The notes beneath the pieces were generated by a model that worked only from the letters and a program-made list of their open reading frames with translations, was not told where the DNA came from and did not search any database. A program made the translations under genes and the position numbers. From Deinococcus aetherius (GTDB lineage Bacteria; Deinococcota; Deinococci; Deinococcales; Deinococcaceae): a DNA stretch of 64,000 bases. Positions 30,452-38,348 of this stretch are shown in pieces. Numbering within the stretch: position 1 is the stretch's first letter; the number at the start of each line of letters is the position of its first letter. The stretch is taken from assembly GCF_025997855.1 (NCBI RefSeq), contig NZ_AP026562.1:124001-188000 (forward strand), in the 5' to 3' direction.

Positions 30452-30480
30452 AAAAGCCCCGCACCGGTCGGGCGCGGGGC
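30452..30480 (-). terminator. Rho-independent terminator of the Liv operon
   Basis: On the minus strand a 7-bp stem GCCCCGC/GCGGGGC (30474-30480 with 30456-30462) with an 11-base loop is followed by TTTT, 22 bases after the livF stop. Confidence 0.75.
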
Positions 30481-30501
30481 AGCGACACATCCGGCTCGGT
30501 G

Positions 30502-31254
30502 TCAGACGCCTAAGTACGCCCGGATGATGTCGGGGTCGCCCATCAGCTCCCGGCTCGGTCCCTCCTTCACGAGGCGCCCGAGTTCGAGGACGTAGGTGCG
30601 GTCGGTGACCTTGAGGACCTGCCGCACGTTCTGCTCGACGAGGAGGACCGTCAGGCCGAGTTCGCGCAGCGAGCCGATCACGCGCATGACCTCGGACACG
30701 ACGAGGGGGGCCAGACCCAGGCTCGGCTCGTCCATCAGCAGGACCTCGGGCTCGCTCATCAGGGCGCGGCCGATGGCAACCATCTGCTGCTCGCCCCCCG
30801 AGAGGGCGGCGGCGGGCGTGAGGCATTTTTCGGTCAGGCGCGGGAAGAAGTCGTAGACCTTCTGGAGGTTGGCCGCCCGGTTCGCCCGCGTGCGCGGGAG
30901 GTAGGCGCCCATCAGCAGGTTTTCCTCCACCGTCATCTGCCCGAAGAGTTGCCGCCCCATCGGCACGTGCGCCACGCCGAGGTCGGTGATCCGGTGGGGC
31001 GGCACCCCGTTGAGGTTGTGGCCCCGGTAGGTGGCCGTGCCCGCCCTGGCCCGCAGCATCCCCGACAGCACGCGCAGGATGGTGCTCTTGCCGCTGCCGT
31101 TGCCGCCCACCAGGCCGACGAGTTCGCCCTTGTCCACGTGCAGGCCGACCCCGAAGACGACCTGCACCTCGCCGTAGGCGACCTCCAGCCCCTCGGCGCT
31201 GAGCACGCGGTCACGGACGGGGGCGGGGACGGGCGCGGGCTGAACGCTAGTCAT
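30502..31254 (-). CDS. livF: Branched-chain amino acid-type ABC importer ATPase 2
   Basis: 250 aa, ATG 31254, overlapping the preceding ATPase gene by 8 bp. Single nucleotide-binding domain: GGNGSGKST, signature LSGGEQQMVAIGRALM, Walker B VLLMDEPSLGLAP, H-loop region replaced by VLLVEQNV as in all LivF proteins. Binds the cytoplasmic face of the LivH/LivM channel. Last gene of the operon; terminator follows. Confidence 0.93.
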   Translation of the reverse strand: MTSVQPAPVPAPVRDRVLSAEGLEVAYGEVQVVFGVGLHVDKGELVGLVGGNGSGKSTILRVLSGMLRARAGTATYRGHNLNGVPPHRITDLGVAHVPMGRQLFGQMTVEENLLMGAYLPRTRANRAANLQKVYDFFPRLTEKCLTPAAALSGGEQQMVAIGRALMSEPEVLLMDEPSLGLAPLVVSEVMRVIGSLRELGLTVLLVEQNVRQVLKVTDRTYVLELGRLVKEGPSRELMGDPDIIRAYLGV

Positions 31255-32011
31255 GGTCGTCTCCCAGGTACGCCCGCACCACGTCGGGGTGGGTAGCGAC
31301 GGCCTGGGGGTGCCCCTCCGCCAGGAGTTCCCCGAAGGCCATGCAGATCACGTGGTCGGACAGCGACATGATCACGTGCATGATGTGCTCGACCATCACG
31401 ACGCCGAGCCCGCCCTGCGCGAGCGTGCGGATCAGGGCCACCATCTCCTGCTGGGCGGGCGGGTTGAGGCCCGCGATGCTCTCGTCGAGAAAGAGCATCC
31501 GGGGCTCCAGCGCGAGCGCCTTGGCGAGTTCGAGGCGGCGGCGCCGGGCGAGGTTGAGCTGCGAGGCGGGCTGGGTCGCCCGGTCGGCGAGGCCCACCCG
31601 CTCCAGGACGGAATAGGCGCGGTCCTCCGCCACCCGCCCCCGGTGGCGCAGGAAGGCCGCCACGAGGACGTTTTCGAGCACGCTGAGGTCCTCGAAGGGC
31701 CGCTCGACCTGGAAGGTGCGGGCCATGCCCATCTTTGCCCGGGCCTGCGGCTGGACGTGGGTCACGTCGCGCCCGGCGAAGGTGACCCGCCCCGCGCTGG
31801 GGCGCACGAAGCCGGTCAGGGCGTTGAAGAGGGTAGTCTTCCCCGCCCCGTTCGGCCCGATCAGCCCCAGGATCTCGCCGGGCCGCACCGCGAGGCTGAT
31901 GTTTTTCACCGCCGTCACGCCGCCGAAGCGCACGGTGACGCCCTCGGCGGTCAGGAGGGGCGCGGCGGCGGGGGCCGGATGCGGGATGAGGTCGGGGACC
32001 GTGGCCGTCAT
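31247..32011 (-). CDS. livG: Branched-chain amino acid-type ABC importer ATPase 1
   Basis: 254 aa from ATG 32011 (the frame is open upstream but that part is the permease gene in another frame). GPNGAGKTTLFNALTGF, LVAAFLRHRGRV, LNLARRRRLELAKALA in place of a classical LSGGQ signature, MLFLDESIAGLNPPAQQEM and VVMVEHIMHVIM. The signature motif is unusually divergent: LSYGQQR of typical LivG is LNLARRR here, and the Walker B end DEP reads DES. These changes may affect ATPase behaviour; the reading frame is intact. Overlaps livM by 4 bp. Confidence 0.9.
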   Translation of the reverse strand: MTATVPDLIPHPAPAAAPLLTAEGVTVRFGGVTAVKNISLAVRPGEILGLIGPNGAGKTTLFNALTGFVRPSAGRVTFAGRDVTHVQPQARAKMGMARTFQVERPFEDLSVLENVLVAAFLRHRGRVAEDRAYSVLERVGLADRATQPASQLNLARRRRLELAKALALEPRMLFLDESIAGLNPPAQQEMVALIRTLAQGGLGVVMVEHIMHVIMSLSDHVICMAFGELLAEGHPQAVATHPDVVRAYLGDDHD

Positions 32012-33015
32012 CGCGCCGTCCCCAGCTTGCGCCCGCCCCTGCGAAACAGGCCCAGGACGCCGTTCGGGGCGAAGAGCGTGACGGCGAGGATCAGCACCCC
32101 GTAGATCAGCAGGTTGGCGCTGGCGAACACGGTGCGGAAGACCTCCCCGAAGGTGGCGAGCAAGAGCGCCCCGATCACCGGCCCCTGGATGCTCGCCCGC
32201 CCGCCGATGATCGCCATCAGGGCGATCTGCACGGAGACGGGCAGTTCGAGCAGGGTGTGCGGCTCGAAGGCCTGCAGGTAGACCGCGTACAGGCTCCCGC
32301 CCAGCGCCGTGAGGGCGGCGCTGAGCATGAACGCCACGAGCTTCATCCGCGCCGGGTCGATCCCGAGCGCCCGCGCCCCGTCCTCGTCCTCGCGCACGGC
32401 CTGGAGGGCGTACCCCAGCCGCGAGCGCCGCAGGAGGTGGGTGACGAGCAGGGTGAGGGCCACGAAGGCGAGGGCGAGGCCGTACTCCACCCGGCGGTCG
32501 AAGAGGTCGAGCCCGAAGAGGGTGGGCAGCTCGGGCATGAACAGGCCCTCGGACCCGCCGGTAAATTCCTCGTTGATGGCGACGAGCCGCAGCACGAGCG
32601 CGACCGCGATGGAGGACAGCACGAAGTAGCTCCCCCGCAGCCGGAAGGTCAGCGCCCCCCACACGGCGGCGAGCAGGACGGCGAGGCCCATGCCGATCAG
32701 CGCACCCCACCACGGGGCGACCGGCCCGCCGAGGAAGGCTGGGACCCGCTCGGGCGTGGCGAGCAGCGTCATCGTGTACGCCCCCACCCCGACGAAGGCG
32801 GCGTGCCCGAGGCTGAGCTGACCGGCCCAGCCGCCGAGAATATTCCAGCTCATCGCCAGGCCCGCGAAGACCAGGGTCGAGACGCCGAAGTTCAGCGCCT
32901 TGCCGAACACGAAGGGGTAGAGCAGCATGACGGCGAGGAGGGCGAGGCTGAGCCACACGTTGCCGAAGGTCAGCGCCCGGGGCCGGGCGGCGGGCAGGGG
33001 GGCGGTGACCGTCAT
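32008..33015 (-). CDS. livM: Branched-chain amino acid-type ABC importer permease 2
   Basis: 335 aa, ATG 33015. About nine hydrophobic segments and the family motif GWAGQLSLGHAAFVGVGAYT near residue 60, then ALQAVREDEDGARALGIDPARMKL, the EAA-like loop contacting the ATPases, and MAIIGGRASIQGPVIGA. Forms the channel with LivH. Overlaps livH by 4 bp. Confidence 0.93.
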   Translation of the reverse strand: MTVTAPLPAARPRALTFGNVWLSLALLAVMLLYPFVFGKALNFGVSTLVFAGLAMSWNILGGWAGQLSLGHAAFVGVGAYTMTLLATPERVPAFLGGPVAPWWGALIGMGLAVLLAAVWGALTFRLRGSYFVLSSIAVALVLRLVAINEEFTGGSEGLFMPELPTLFGLDLFDRRVEYGLALAFVALTLLVTHLLRRSRLGYALQAVREDEDGARALGIDPARMKLVAFMLSAALTALGGSLYAVYLQAFEPHTLLELPVSVQIALMAIIGGRASIQGPVIGALLLATFGEVFRTVFASANLLIYGVLILAVTLFAPNGVLGLFRRGGRKLGTAR

Positions 33016-33899
33016 ACGCGCTTCACCGTCCGTCCGAACAGCCCCTCGGGGCGCAGCAGCAGCACGAGCAGGAAGGCGACCAGCCCGTAGGCGTCGCGGT
33101 AGTTGTTGCTGATGTAAAAGGCTCCCAGCGACTCCACCACCCCGAGCACCAGCCCGCCCGCGATGGCGCCGGGCAGATTGCCCAGCCCGCCGAGGACGGT
33201 CACGATAAAGGCCTTCGTCGTGTAGTTCTCGCCCACGGTGGGAAAGGCGTAGAGCAGCGGCATCAGCAGCACGCCCGCGATGGCGGCGAAGGCCACCCCC
33301 AGCCCGAAGACGATGGCCTGGATGTTGGTGGTCTTGACCCCCTGCAACTCCGCCCCGAGCGGGTTCTGGGCCGTGGCGCGGATGGCGCGGCCCAGCTCGG
33401 TGCGGTAGAGCAGCAGGTTGAGCCCCGCGATGGCGAGCGCCGTCCCCAGCCCCGCGATGAGGAGGGGAATACTGACCTGCACGCCGCCGAGCTGGAAGGT
33501 GTTCGTGGCGTAGGGGACGTTGATGTTCTGCGGCTGCGCCCCGAAGGTCAGCAGCAGCGTGTTGCTGACGATCAGGCCGATGCCCAGGGTGGCGAGCATA
33601 CTCCCCTCGCTCAGCCGGTCACCCAGCCGCGCCAGGACGAACCGCTGGATCACGAACCCCAGCGCGAAGCCCACGGGCGCGGCGACGAGCAGGCTGAGGT
33701 AGGGATCGAGGTTGAAGGCACGGAACAGCGCCAGCGTGATGAACATGCCGATGGCGAGAAAGTCGCCGTGCGCGAAGTTGATCACCCGCATCACCCCGAA
33801 GATCAGACTGAGGCCGGTGCCGATCAGCGCGTAGAGCCCCCCGGTGAGGAGGCCCTGCGCGAGCGTTTGCAGGAGTGCCGTGACGGCGGCTTGATCCAT
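33012..33899 (-). CDS. livH: Branched-chain amino acid-type ABC importer permease 1
   Basis: 295 aa, ATG 33899 with GGAG upstream. Typical LivH: GLSLIFGVMRVINFAHGDFL near the N-terminus, RAIRATAQNPLGAELQGVKT as the ATPase-contact loop and VLGGLGNLPGAIAGGLVLG near the end. Eight or so membrane segments. Follows the binding-protein gene by 58 bp. Confidence 0.93.
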   Translation of the reverse strand: MDQAAVTALLQTLAQGLLTGGLYALIGTGLSLIFGVMRVINFAHGDFLAIGMFITLALFRAFNLDPYLSLLVAAPVGFALGFVIQRFVLARLGDRLSEGSMLATLGIGLIVSNTLLLTFGAQPQNINVPYATNTFQLGGVQVSIPLLIAGLGTALAIAGLNLLLYRTELGRAIRATAQNPLGAELQGVKTTNIQAIVFGLGVAFAAIAGVLLMPLLYAFPTVGENYTTKAFIVTVLGGLGNLPGAIAGGLVLGVVESLGAFYISNNYRDAYGLVAFLLVLLLRPEGLFGRTVKRV

Positions 33900-33957
33900 G
33901 TGGGCTCCAGGAGGAGGGGAGGCGAAAAAGAGGGAGGCCGACCCCCTCTTCTCCTTG

Positions 33958-35124
33958 CTATCGCGGCTTCGGGAACACGACCTTCCCGCGCGCCGCCGTC
34001 GCCGGGGCCACCGTGACGAACTGGCCCTTCTGAATCTGGGTGACGAGGCCGACCACGCTGTTCTGGTTCTGGTAGCCGCCGTAGGTGCGGAAGGAAACGG
34101 GGCCGAAGGCGGTGTTCAGTTTCGTCTGCGCCAGGGCCGCCCGCACCCCTTCCGGGTCGGTGCCCCCCCGCCGGATCGCGTCGGCGGCGGCGAGCATGGC
34201 GGCGTAGCTCTGAGCGGCGTGTTGAGAGGGCTCCTCGCCGTTCAGGGCCTTTTTGAGCCGGGTGTAGAGGTTCTGGGCGCCCGGGTACTTCACGTCCGGG
34301 TTCCAGACCATCGTGACGAGGTAGTTCTCGGCCGCCGCGCCCGCGCCCCTCAGGAACTCCGGCAGGGCGAAGCCGGTGGCGATGCCCGCGATCACCCTGG
34401 GGGCGAGGCCGACCTCCTTCACCTGCTTGGCGAGGGCCACGGCGTCCTCCTCGTAGGAGGCGAAGATCACCACGTCGGGATTCTGGGATTTATAGCGGTT
34501 CAGCAGCGGCCGGAAGTCGGCCAGCCCCTTGTCGTAGGTGTCCTGGGAGAGCACGGTGAAGCCGCCGCCGGGCAGGAGCTTCTTCGCGTCGCTGAGCACG
34601 CTCTTGCCGAAGGCGTCGTTGCTCGTCAGGATCACGGCCGTCCTCATGCCGCCCATCTTCCGGAGCTGCTCGATCAGGCTGCGGGTGTAGATGCTCGACT
34701 GGTTGTTGACCCGGAAGGTGTAGGCGTTGCCGGGCTTGGTGATCGTCTCGTCCACGGCCGTCGCCACGAGCAGGGGAACCTTGACCCGCGCCATGTACTG
34801 CGACAGGGGCTTGGTGATGCCCGAGGAATACGCGCCGATCACCACGGGCACGCCCGCGTTCACCAGCCGCTCAGCGGCGTTGAGCGCCTTGTTGGTGTCG
34901 CTGGCGTCGTCTTCGAGGAGGAGTTCGAGTTTCGAGCCGTTCACCCCACCCCTGGCGTTGATCTCGTCGAGGGCGACCTGAAAGCCCGCCCGCTGCATCT
35001 GCCCGAAGGTGGCGAAGCGTCCCGAGAGGCTGGTGACGGCCCCGACCTTGACCGTGCTCTGGGCCGAAGCGGCGGTCAGGGTGGCGAGGGCGACGAGGAG
35101 ACTGGCGGTTTGGACTGCTCGCAT
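33958..35124 (-). CDS. livJ: Liv-type ABC importer binding protein (second copy in operon)
   Basis: 388 aa with signal peptide (residues 1-22, ending ATLTAASA-Q). Type I periplasmic-binding fold of the LivJ/ABC amino-acid family: VKVGAVTSLSGRFATFG, LLLEDDASDTNKALNAAERLV, PVVIGAYSSGITKPLSQYMA, ILTSNDAFGKSVL, DVVIFASYEEDAVALAKQ. Clearly paralogous to the gene immediately upstream (similar length, same motifs), so the operon offers two receptors for one channel. The actual ligand (branched-chain amino acid, amide, urea or aromatic acid) cannot be told from motifs. Confidence 0.92.
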   Translation of the reverse strand: MRAVQTASLLVALATLTAASAQSTVKVGAVTSLSGRFATFGQMQRAGFQVALDEINARGGVNGSKLELLLEDDASDTNKALNAAERLVNAGVPVVIGAYSSGITKPLSQYMARVKVPLLVATAVDETITKPGNAYTFRVNNQSSIYTRSLIEQLRKMGGMRTAVILTSNDAFGKSVLSDAKKLLPGGGFTVLSQDTYDKGLADFRPLLNRYKSQNPDVVIFASYEEDAVALAKQVKEVGLAPRVIAGIATGFALPEFLRGAGAAAENYLVTMVWNPDVKYPGAQNLYTRLKKALNGEEPSQHAAQSYAAMLAAADAIRRGGTDPEGVRAALAQTKLNTAFGPVSFRTYGGYQNQNSVVGLVTQIQKGQFVTVAPATAARGKVVFPKPR

Positions 35125-35191
35125 GGGGACTCCTGGGGGAGGCTGGAGCGTTTGGAAGTGTCGCGGGGCGGCCGACCCACCCGCCCTCCCT

Positions 35192-36352
35192 TTACCGCTC
35201 GAACTTGATCTTGCGGGGCACGACCGTCTTGGGATACACGGGCACGAACGCCCCGCCCTGCACCTGCTGGGCGACCATCGCCAGCGGGTTCTGGTTGCGG
35301 AAGCCCTCGTAGTCCTTGAACTGGATCGGGCCGAAGGCGGTCTGCATGGTCAGGCCGTTGAGGGCCGCCTTCACCTTCTCGCGGTCGGTGCCCCCGGCGC
35401 GGCGGATCGCCTCGGCGGCGACGAGGACGCCCGCGTAGGCCTGGGCGGCGTGGTAGCTCGGGTCCTGACCGCCCAGCGCCTTTTTGAGTTCCACGTTGAG
35501 CTTCTGGGTGCCCGCGTAGCGCAGTTGCGGAATCCAGGCGGTCGCGGTGACGACACTCTCGGCGGCGCTCCCGGCGTCCTTCACGAACTCGGGCAGCGCG
35601 AAGCCCGCCGCGCCCCCGGCGAAGAGACGGGGCTTCACGCCGACCTCGCGGGCCTGGCGCATCAGGGCGACGGAGTCCTCGGCGTAGGAGACCATCAGGA
35701 TGCCGTCGGGATTCTTGGCCTTGATGCGGTTGAGGACCGGGCGGAAGTCGGTGAGGCCCTTGTCGTACCGCTGGTCCTCAACGATGGTGATGCCGTAGCT
35801 TTTTGCGAGGTCCTGGGCGGCGTCGGCCACGCTCTTCTCGAAGGCGCCCGTCCCCGCGATGACCGCCATCGTCTTGAACTTGTTGTCACGGAAGATGTTG
35901 AGGATGACGCGGGCGTACTCGGTGGCGGGCTGGTTGAGGCGGAAGACGTAGTCGTTGCCGGGCTTGGTGATGTCGTCGCCGCTGCTCGTGACCACCAGGA
36001 CGGGCACCTTCTGGCGGGCGAGGTACTGGGCCTGCGCCTTGACGAGGCTCGACGAGTACTCGTTGATCACGAGGGGCACGCCCGCGTTGACCAGCCGCTC
36101 GGCGGCGGCGAGGCCCTTGTTCACGTCCGAGGCGTTGTCCTCGATCACGAGTTCAACCTTGCGCCCGAGGATGCCGCCCTTGCGGTTGACCTCCTCGACG
36201 CCGACCTTGAAGCCCGCAAGCTGCATCTTGCCGAACTCGGCGAAGCGGCCCGTGACTGACGTGATCGCGCCGATCTTGATGGTGCCGCCGCCCTGGGCCT
36301 GGGCGGCACCGAGCAGGGTGAGGCTGAGGGTGAAGAGGGTCATTTTCCGCAT
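35192..36352 (-). CDS. livJ: Liv-type ABC importer binding protein (first copy in operon)
   Basis: 386 aa from ATG 36352; the open frame above it belongs to other frames of the regulator gene. Signal peptide MRKMTLFTLSLTLLGAAQAQ. Same fold and motif order as the downstream paralogue: IKIGAITSVTGRFAEFGKMQ, LVIEDNASDVNKGLAAAERL, VINEYSSSLVKAQAQYLA, GILMVSYAEDSVALMRQ. Sits 26 bp after the GntR regulator gene and 67 bp before the second receptor. Confidence 0.92.
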   Translation of the reverse strand: MRKMTLFTLSLTLLGAAQAQGGGTIKIGAITSVTGRFAEFGKMQLAGFKVGVEEVNRKGGILGRKVELVIEDNASDVNKGLAAAERLVNAGVPLVINEYSSSLVKAQAQYLARQKVPVLVVTSSGDDITKPGNDYVFRLNQPATEYARVILNIFRDNKFKTMAVIAGTGAFEKSVADAAQDLAKSYGITIVEDQRYDKGLTDFRPVLNRIKAKNPDGILMVSYAEDSVALMRQAREVGVKPRLFAGGAAGFALPEFVKDAGSAAESVVTATAWIPQLRYAGTQKLNVELKKALGGQDPSYHAAQAYAGVLVAAEAIRRAGGTDREKVKAALNGLTMQTAFGPIQFKDYEGFRNQNPLAMVAQQVQGGAFVPVYPKTVVPRKIKFER

Positions 36353-36378
36353 GGGAACTCCTTGGGGAGAGAGTGTGT

Positions 36379-37044
36379 TCAGGAATGGGCGTGGTGGGTG
36401 CGGACAGCCTGCGCGACCCGGGTGAGGTGGGCCCGCATGGCGGCCTCGGCGCCGGGGCCGTCGCGCTGGCGCAGGGCGTGCTCGACGGCGCGGTGTTCCT
36501 CGTGGCTCCGGCGCAGGTGGTCGGGGTGATCGAGGAGGAGGGGCCCGGCCAGGCGCATCTCGCGGGCGAGGAGTTCGGCGTGGCGGGCCAGCCGACCGTT
36601 GCCGCAGGTCTGCACGATGATTCTGTGGAAGCGGGCGTCGAGATCCCGGAAACCCCGGGGGTCCGCCACCGCCGCCGCGCCCTGGGCGTCGAGCACCCCA
36701 CGTAGAGCGGCGAGGTCGGTCCCCGTCATCCGCCCCGCCGCGAGGCAGGCCGCCAGTCCCTCGACCGCCGCGCGCAGGTCGTACAGTTCGAGCAGCCCCG
36801 GCACATCGAGCCGCGTGACCTCCACCCCCCGGCGCGAGTGCTCGACCGCCAGCCCCTCCCCCACCAGCAGCAGCACCGCCTCCCGCACAGGCGAGCGACT
36901 CACCCCGAGTTGCCGCGCGAGTTCGGGCACGCTCAGCCGGGTGCCCGGCGCGAGGTCCCCCGAGAGGATCGCGGCGCGCAGCCGCTCCCGCACGGCGTCC
37001 ACGACCCGCGCGCTGGCGATGGGTTGAAGCAGCAGAGAAGGCAC
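36379..37044 (-). CDS. GntR-family (FCD) transcriptional regulator
   Basis: 221 aa. N-terminal winged helix: VVDAVRERLRAAILSGDLAPGTRLS, ELARQLGVSRSPVREAVLLLVGEGL. C-terminal FCD sensor helices include LYDLRAAVEGLAACLAAGR, FRDLDARFHRIIVQTCGN and SHEEHRAVEHALRQRD, with the usual Asp/His metal ligands. GTG at 37044 directly abuts a GAGAGGAG, so the real start may be a few codons later (CTG near 37035). First gene of the Liv operon, most likely its own repressor and ligand sensor, through the palindrome at 37103. Confidence 0.88.
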   Translation of the reverse strand: MPSLLLQPIASARVVDAVRERLRAAILSGDLAPGTRLSVPELARQLGVSRSPVREAVLLLVGEGLAVEHSRRGVEVTRLDVPGLLELYDLRAAVEGLAACLAAGRMTGTDLAALRGVLDAQGAAAVADPRGFRDLDARFHRIIVQTCGNGRLARHAELLAREMRLAGPLLLDHPDHLRRSHEEHRAVEHALRQRDGPGAEAAMRAHLTRVAQAVRTHHAHS

Positions 37045-37102
37045 CTCCTCTCGCCGGGAGACCCGGCAGACGGTGGATGAAAAACTTGAGGAACGAATGA
37101 AG

Positions 37103-37116
37103 TGTTACATGTAACA
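37103..37116. promoter_or_regulatory. Perfect 14-bp palindrome TGTTACATGTAACA, likely GntR operator
   Basis: Located 59 bases upstream of the gntR start. On the minus strand it overlaps a promoter-like pair, TTGCGC (about 37126-37131) and TAACAC 16 bases later, so a bound regulator would block transcription. GntR/FCD proteins bind short perfect palindromes of this sort. Confidence 0.65.
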
Positions 37117-37192
37117 GGCGGGCGCGCAAGGGGTGGGGGCCGGTTTCTTCCGCCTCGCCGACGATCCCCGGCTCTTGCGGGGTTGGTCCCGC

Positions 37193-38281
37193 TCACGTGG
37201 GGGGAGGGAAACGGAGAGGAGCCCCCCCTCGCGCCTCTGCCTCTCCCCTCCGAACCAGATTGATGACGCTCACGCCCAGGAGGCGCACGCCCTGGCCCGC
37301 CAGCAGGTCCGGGGTGAGGAGGCTCGCGGCGACCTCCGCAATCTCCCCAGCCTCGCCCAGGTGGCGGTCGACCGTCCTGCGGCGCGTGACCGGGGTCCAG
37401 TCCTCGTACCGCAGCTTCAGGACGACCGTGCGGCCCACGTAGCCGCGCTTGGAGAGGCGCGCCGCGACCTCCGCCGTAACGACCGGCAGTTCCGCCAGCA
37501 GCGCCCCCCGCGTCGTCCGGTCCTCGTCGAAGGTGTGTTCGACCCCGATGGACTGCGCCTCGCGGTGGGCCTCGACGGGCCGCTCGTCCACCCCACGCGC
37601 GAGGTCGTACAACCGGGGCGCGAGCTTGCCGCCTCCCAGCAGGGCCTGGAGGTCGGGGAGGGACCGGGCGCGCAACTCCGCCCCCGTCCCGATACCGCCC
37701 GCCCGCAGCTTCCCCGCGATCACTGGGCCGACCCCGTGGAACTCCTCGACGGGCAGGGCGGCGAGCAGGGCGTCCACCTCCCCGGGGCGGATGACCGTCA
37801 GCCCGGCGGGTTTGTGCATCCCGCTGGCGAGCTTGGCGAGGAACTTGTTCTCGGCGACTCCCGCCGAACAGGTCAGCCCCGTCTCGGCCAGGATGTCCGC
37901 CTGGATCAAGTGGGCCTTCTCTTCCGCGTCCGCCAGCGTCCGCCCCTCCCGGGTCACGTCGAGGTAGGCCTCGTCGAGCGCCAGGGGCTCGATCACGTCC
38001 GTGTAGCGCGCGAAGACCTCGTGGATTCGGACGGAGACGGCGCGGTACACCTCCATCCGCTGCGGGATGAGGACGAGCCCCGGGCAGCGGCGCAGGGCGA
38101 AGTGGACGGGCATGGCGCTCCGCACGCCGTACTTCCTCGCGACGTAGTTGGCGGTCATGACGGCCCCCTTGCGGGCGGTGGCGATCACGGCGACCGGCTC
38201 CTCCGTGAGTTCCGGCCGGTCGCGCACCTCGATGGAGGCGTAGAAGGCGTCCATGTCCACGTGCACGATCAGCCGCGTCAT
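37193..38281 (-). CDS. dinB: DNA polymerase IV (Y-family translesion polymerase)
   Basis: 362 aa, ATG 38281. Catalytic palm: HVDMDAFYASIE near the N-terminus (metal-binding Asp) and PLALDEAYLDV (Asp-Glu pair). Fingers motif YVARKYGVRSAMP, thumb helix-hairpin-helix PVEEFHGVGPVIAGKL, and little-finger region VGRTVVLKLRYEDWTPVTR. Copies past damaged bases with low fidelity. It lacks the C-terminal beta-clamp motif in a clear form (the end reads LVRRGEAEARGG). Divergent from the flavoprotein gene across 67 bp. Such a polymerase is notable in a radiation-resistant lineage; D. radiodurans is often described as lacking it, so its presence varies among species. Confidence 0.94.
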   Translation of the reverse strand: MTRLIVHVDMDAFYASIEVRDRPELTEEPVAVIATARKGAVMTANYVARKYGVRSAMPVHFALRRCPGLVLIPQRMEVYRAVSVRIHEVFARYTDVIEPLALDEAYLDVTREGRTLADAEEKAHLIQADILAETGLTCSAGVAENKFLAKLASGMHKPAGLTVIRPGEVDALLAALPVEEFHGVGPVIAGKLRAGGIGTGAELRARSLPDLQALLGGGKLAPRLYDLARGVDERPVEAHREAQSIGVEHTFDEDRTTRGALLAELPVVTAEVAARLSKRGYVGRTVVLKLRYEDWTPVTRRRTVDRHLGEAGEIAEVAASLLTPDLLAGQGVRLLGVSVINLVRRGEAEARGGAPLRFPPPT

Positions 38282-38348
38282 GGGGGCAGTGTGGCGCGGC
38301 GGGCGGGCCGGGGCGAGTGCGGGGGCTTACAGGTCTCGAGGCGGCACA

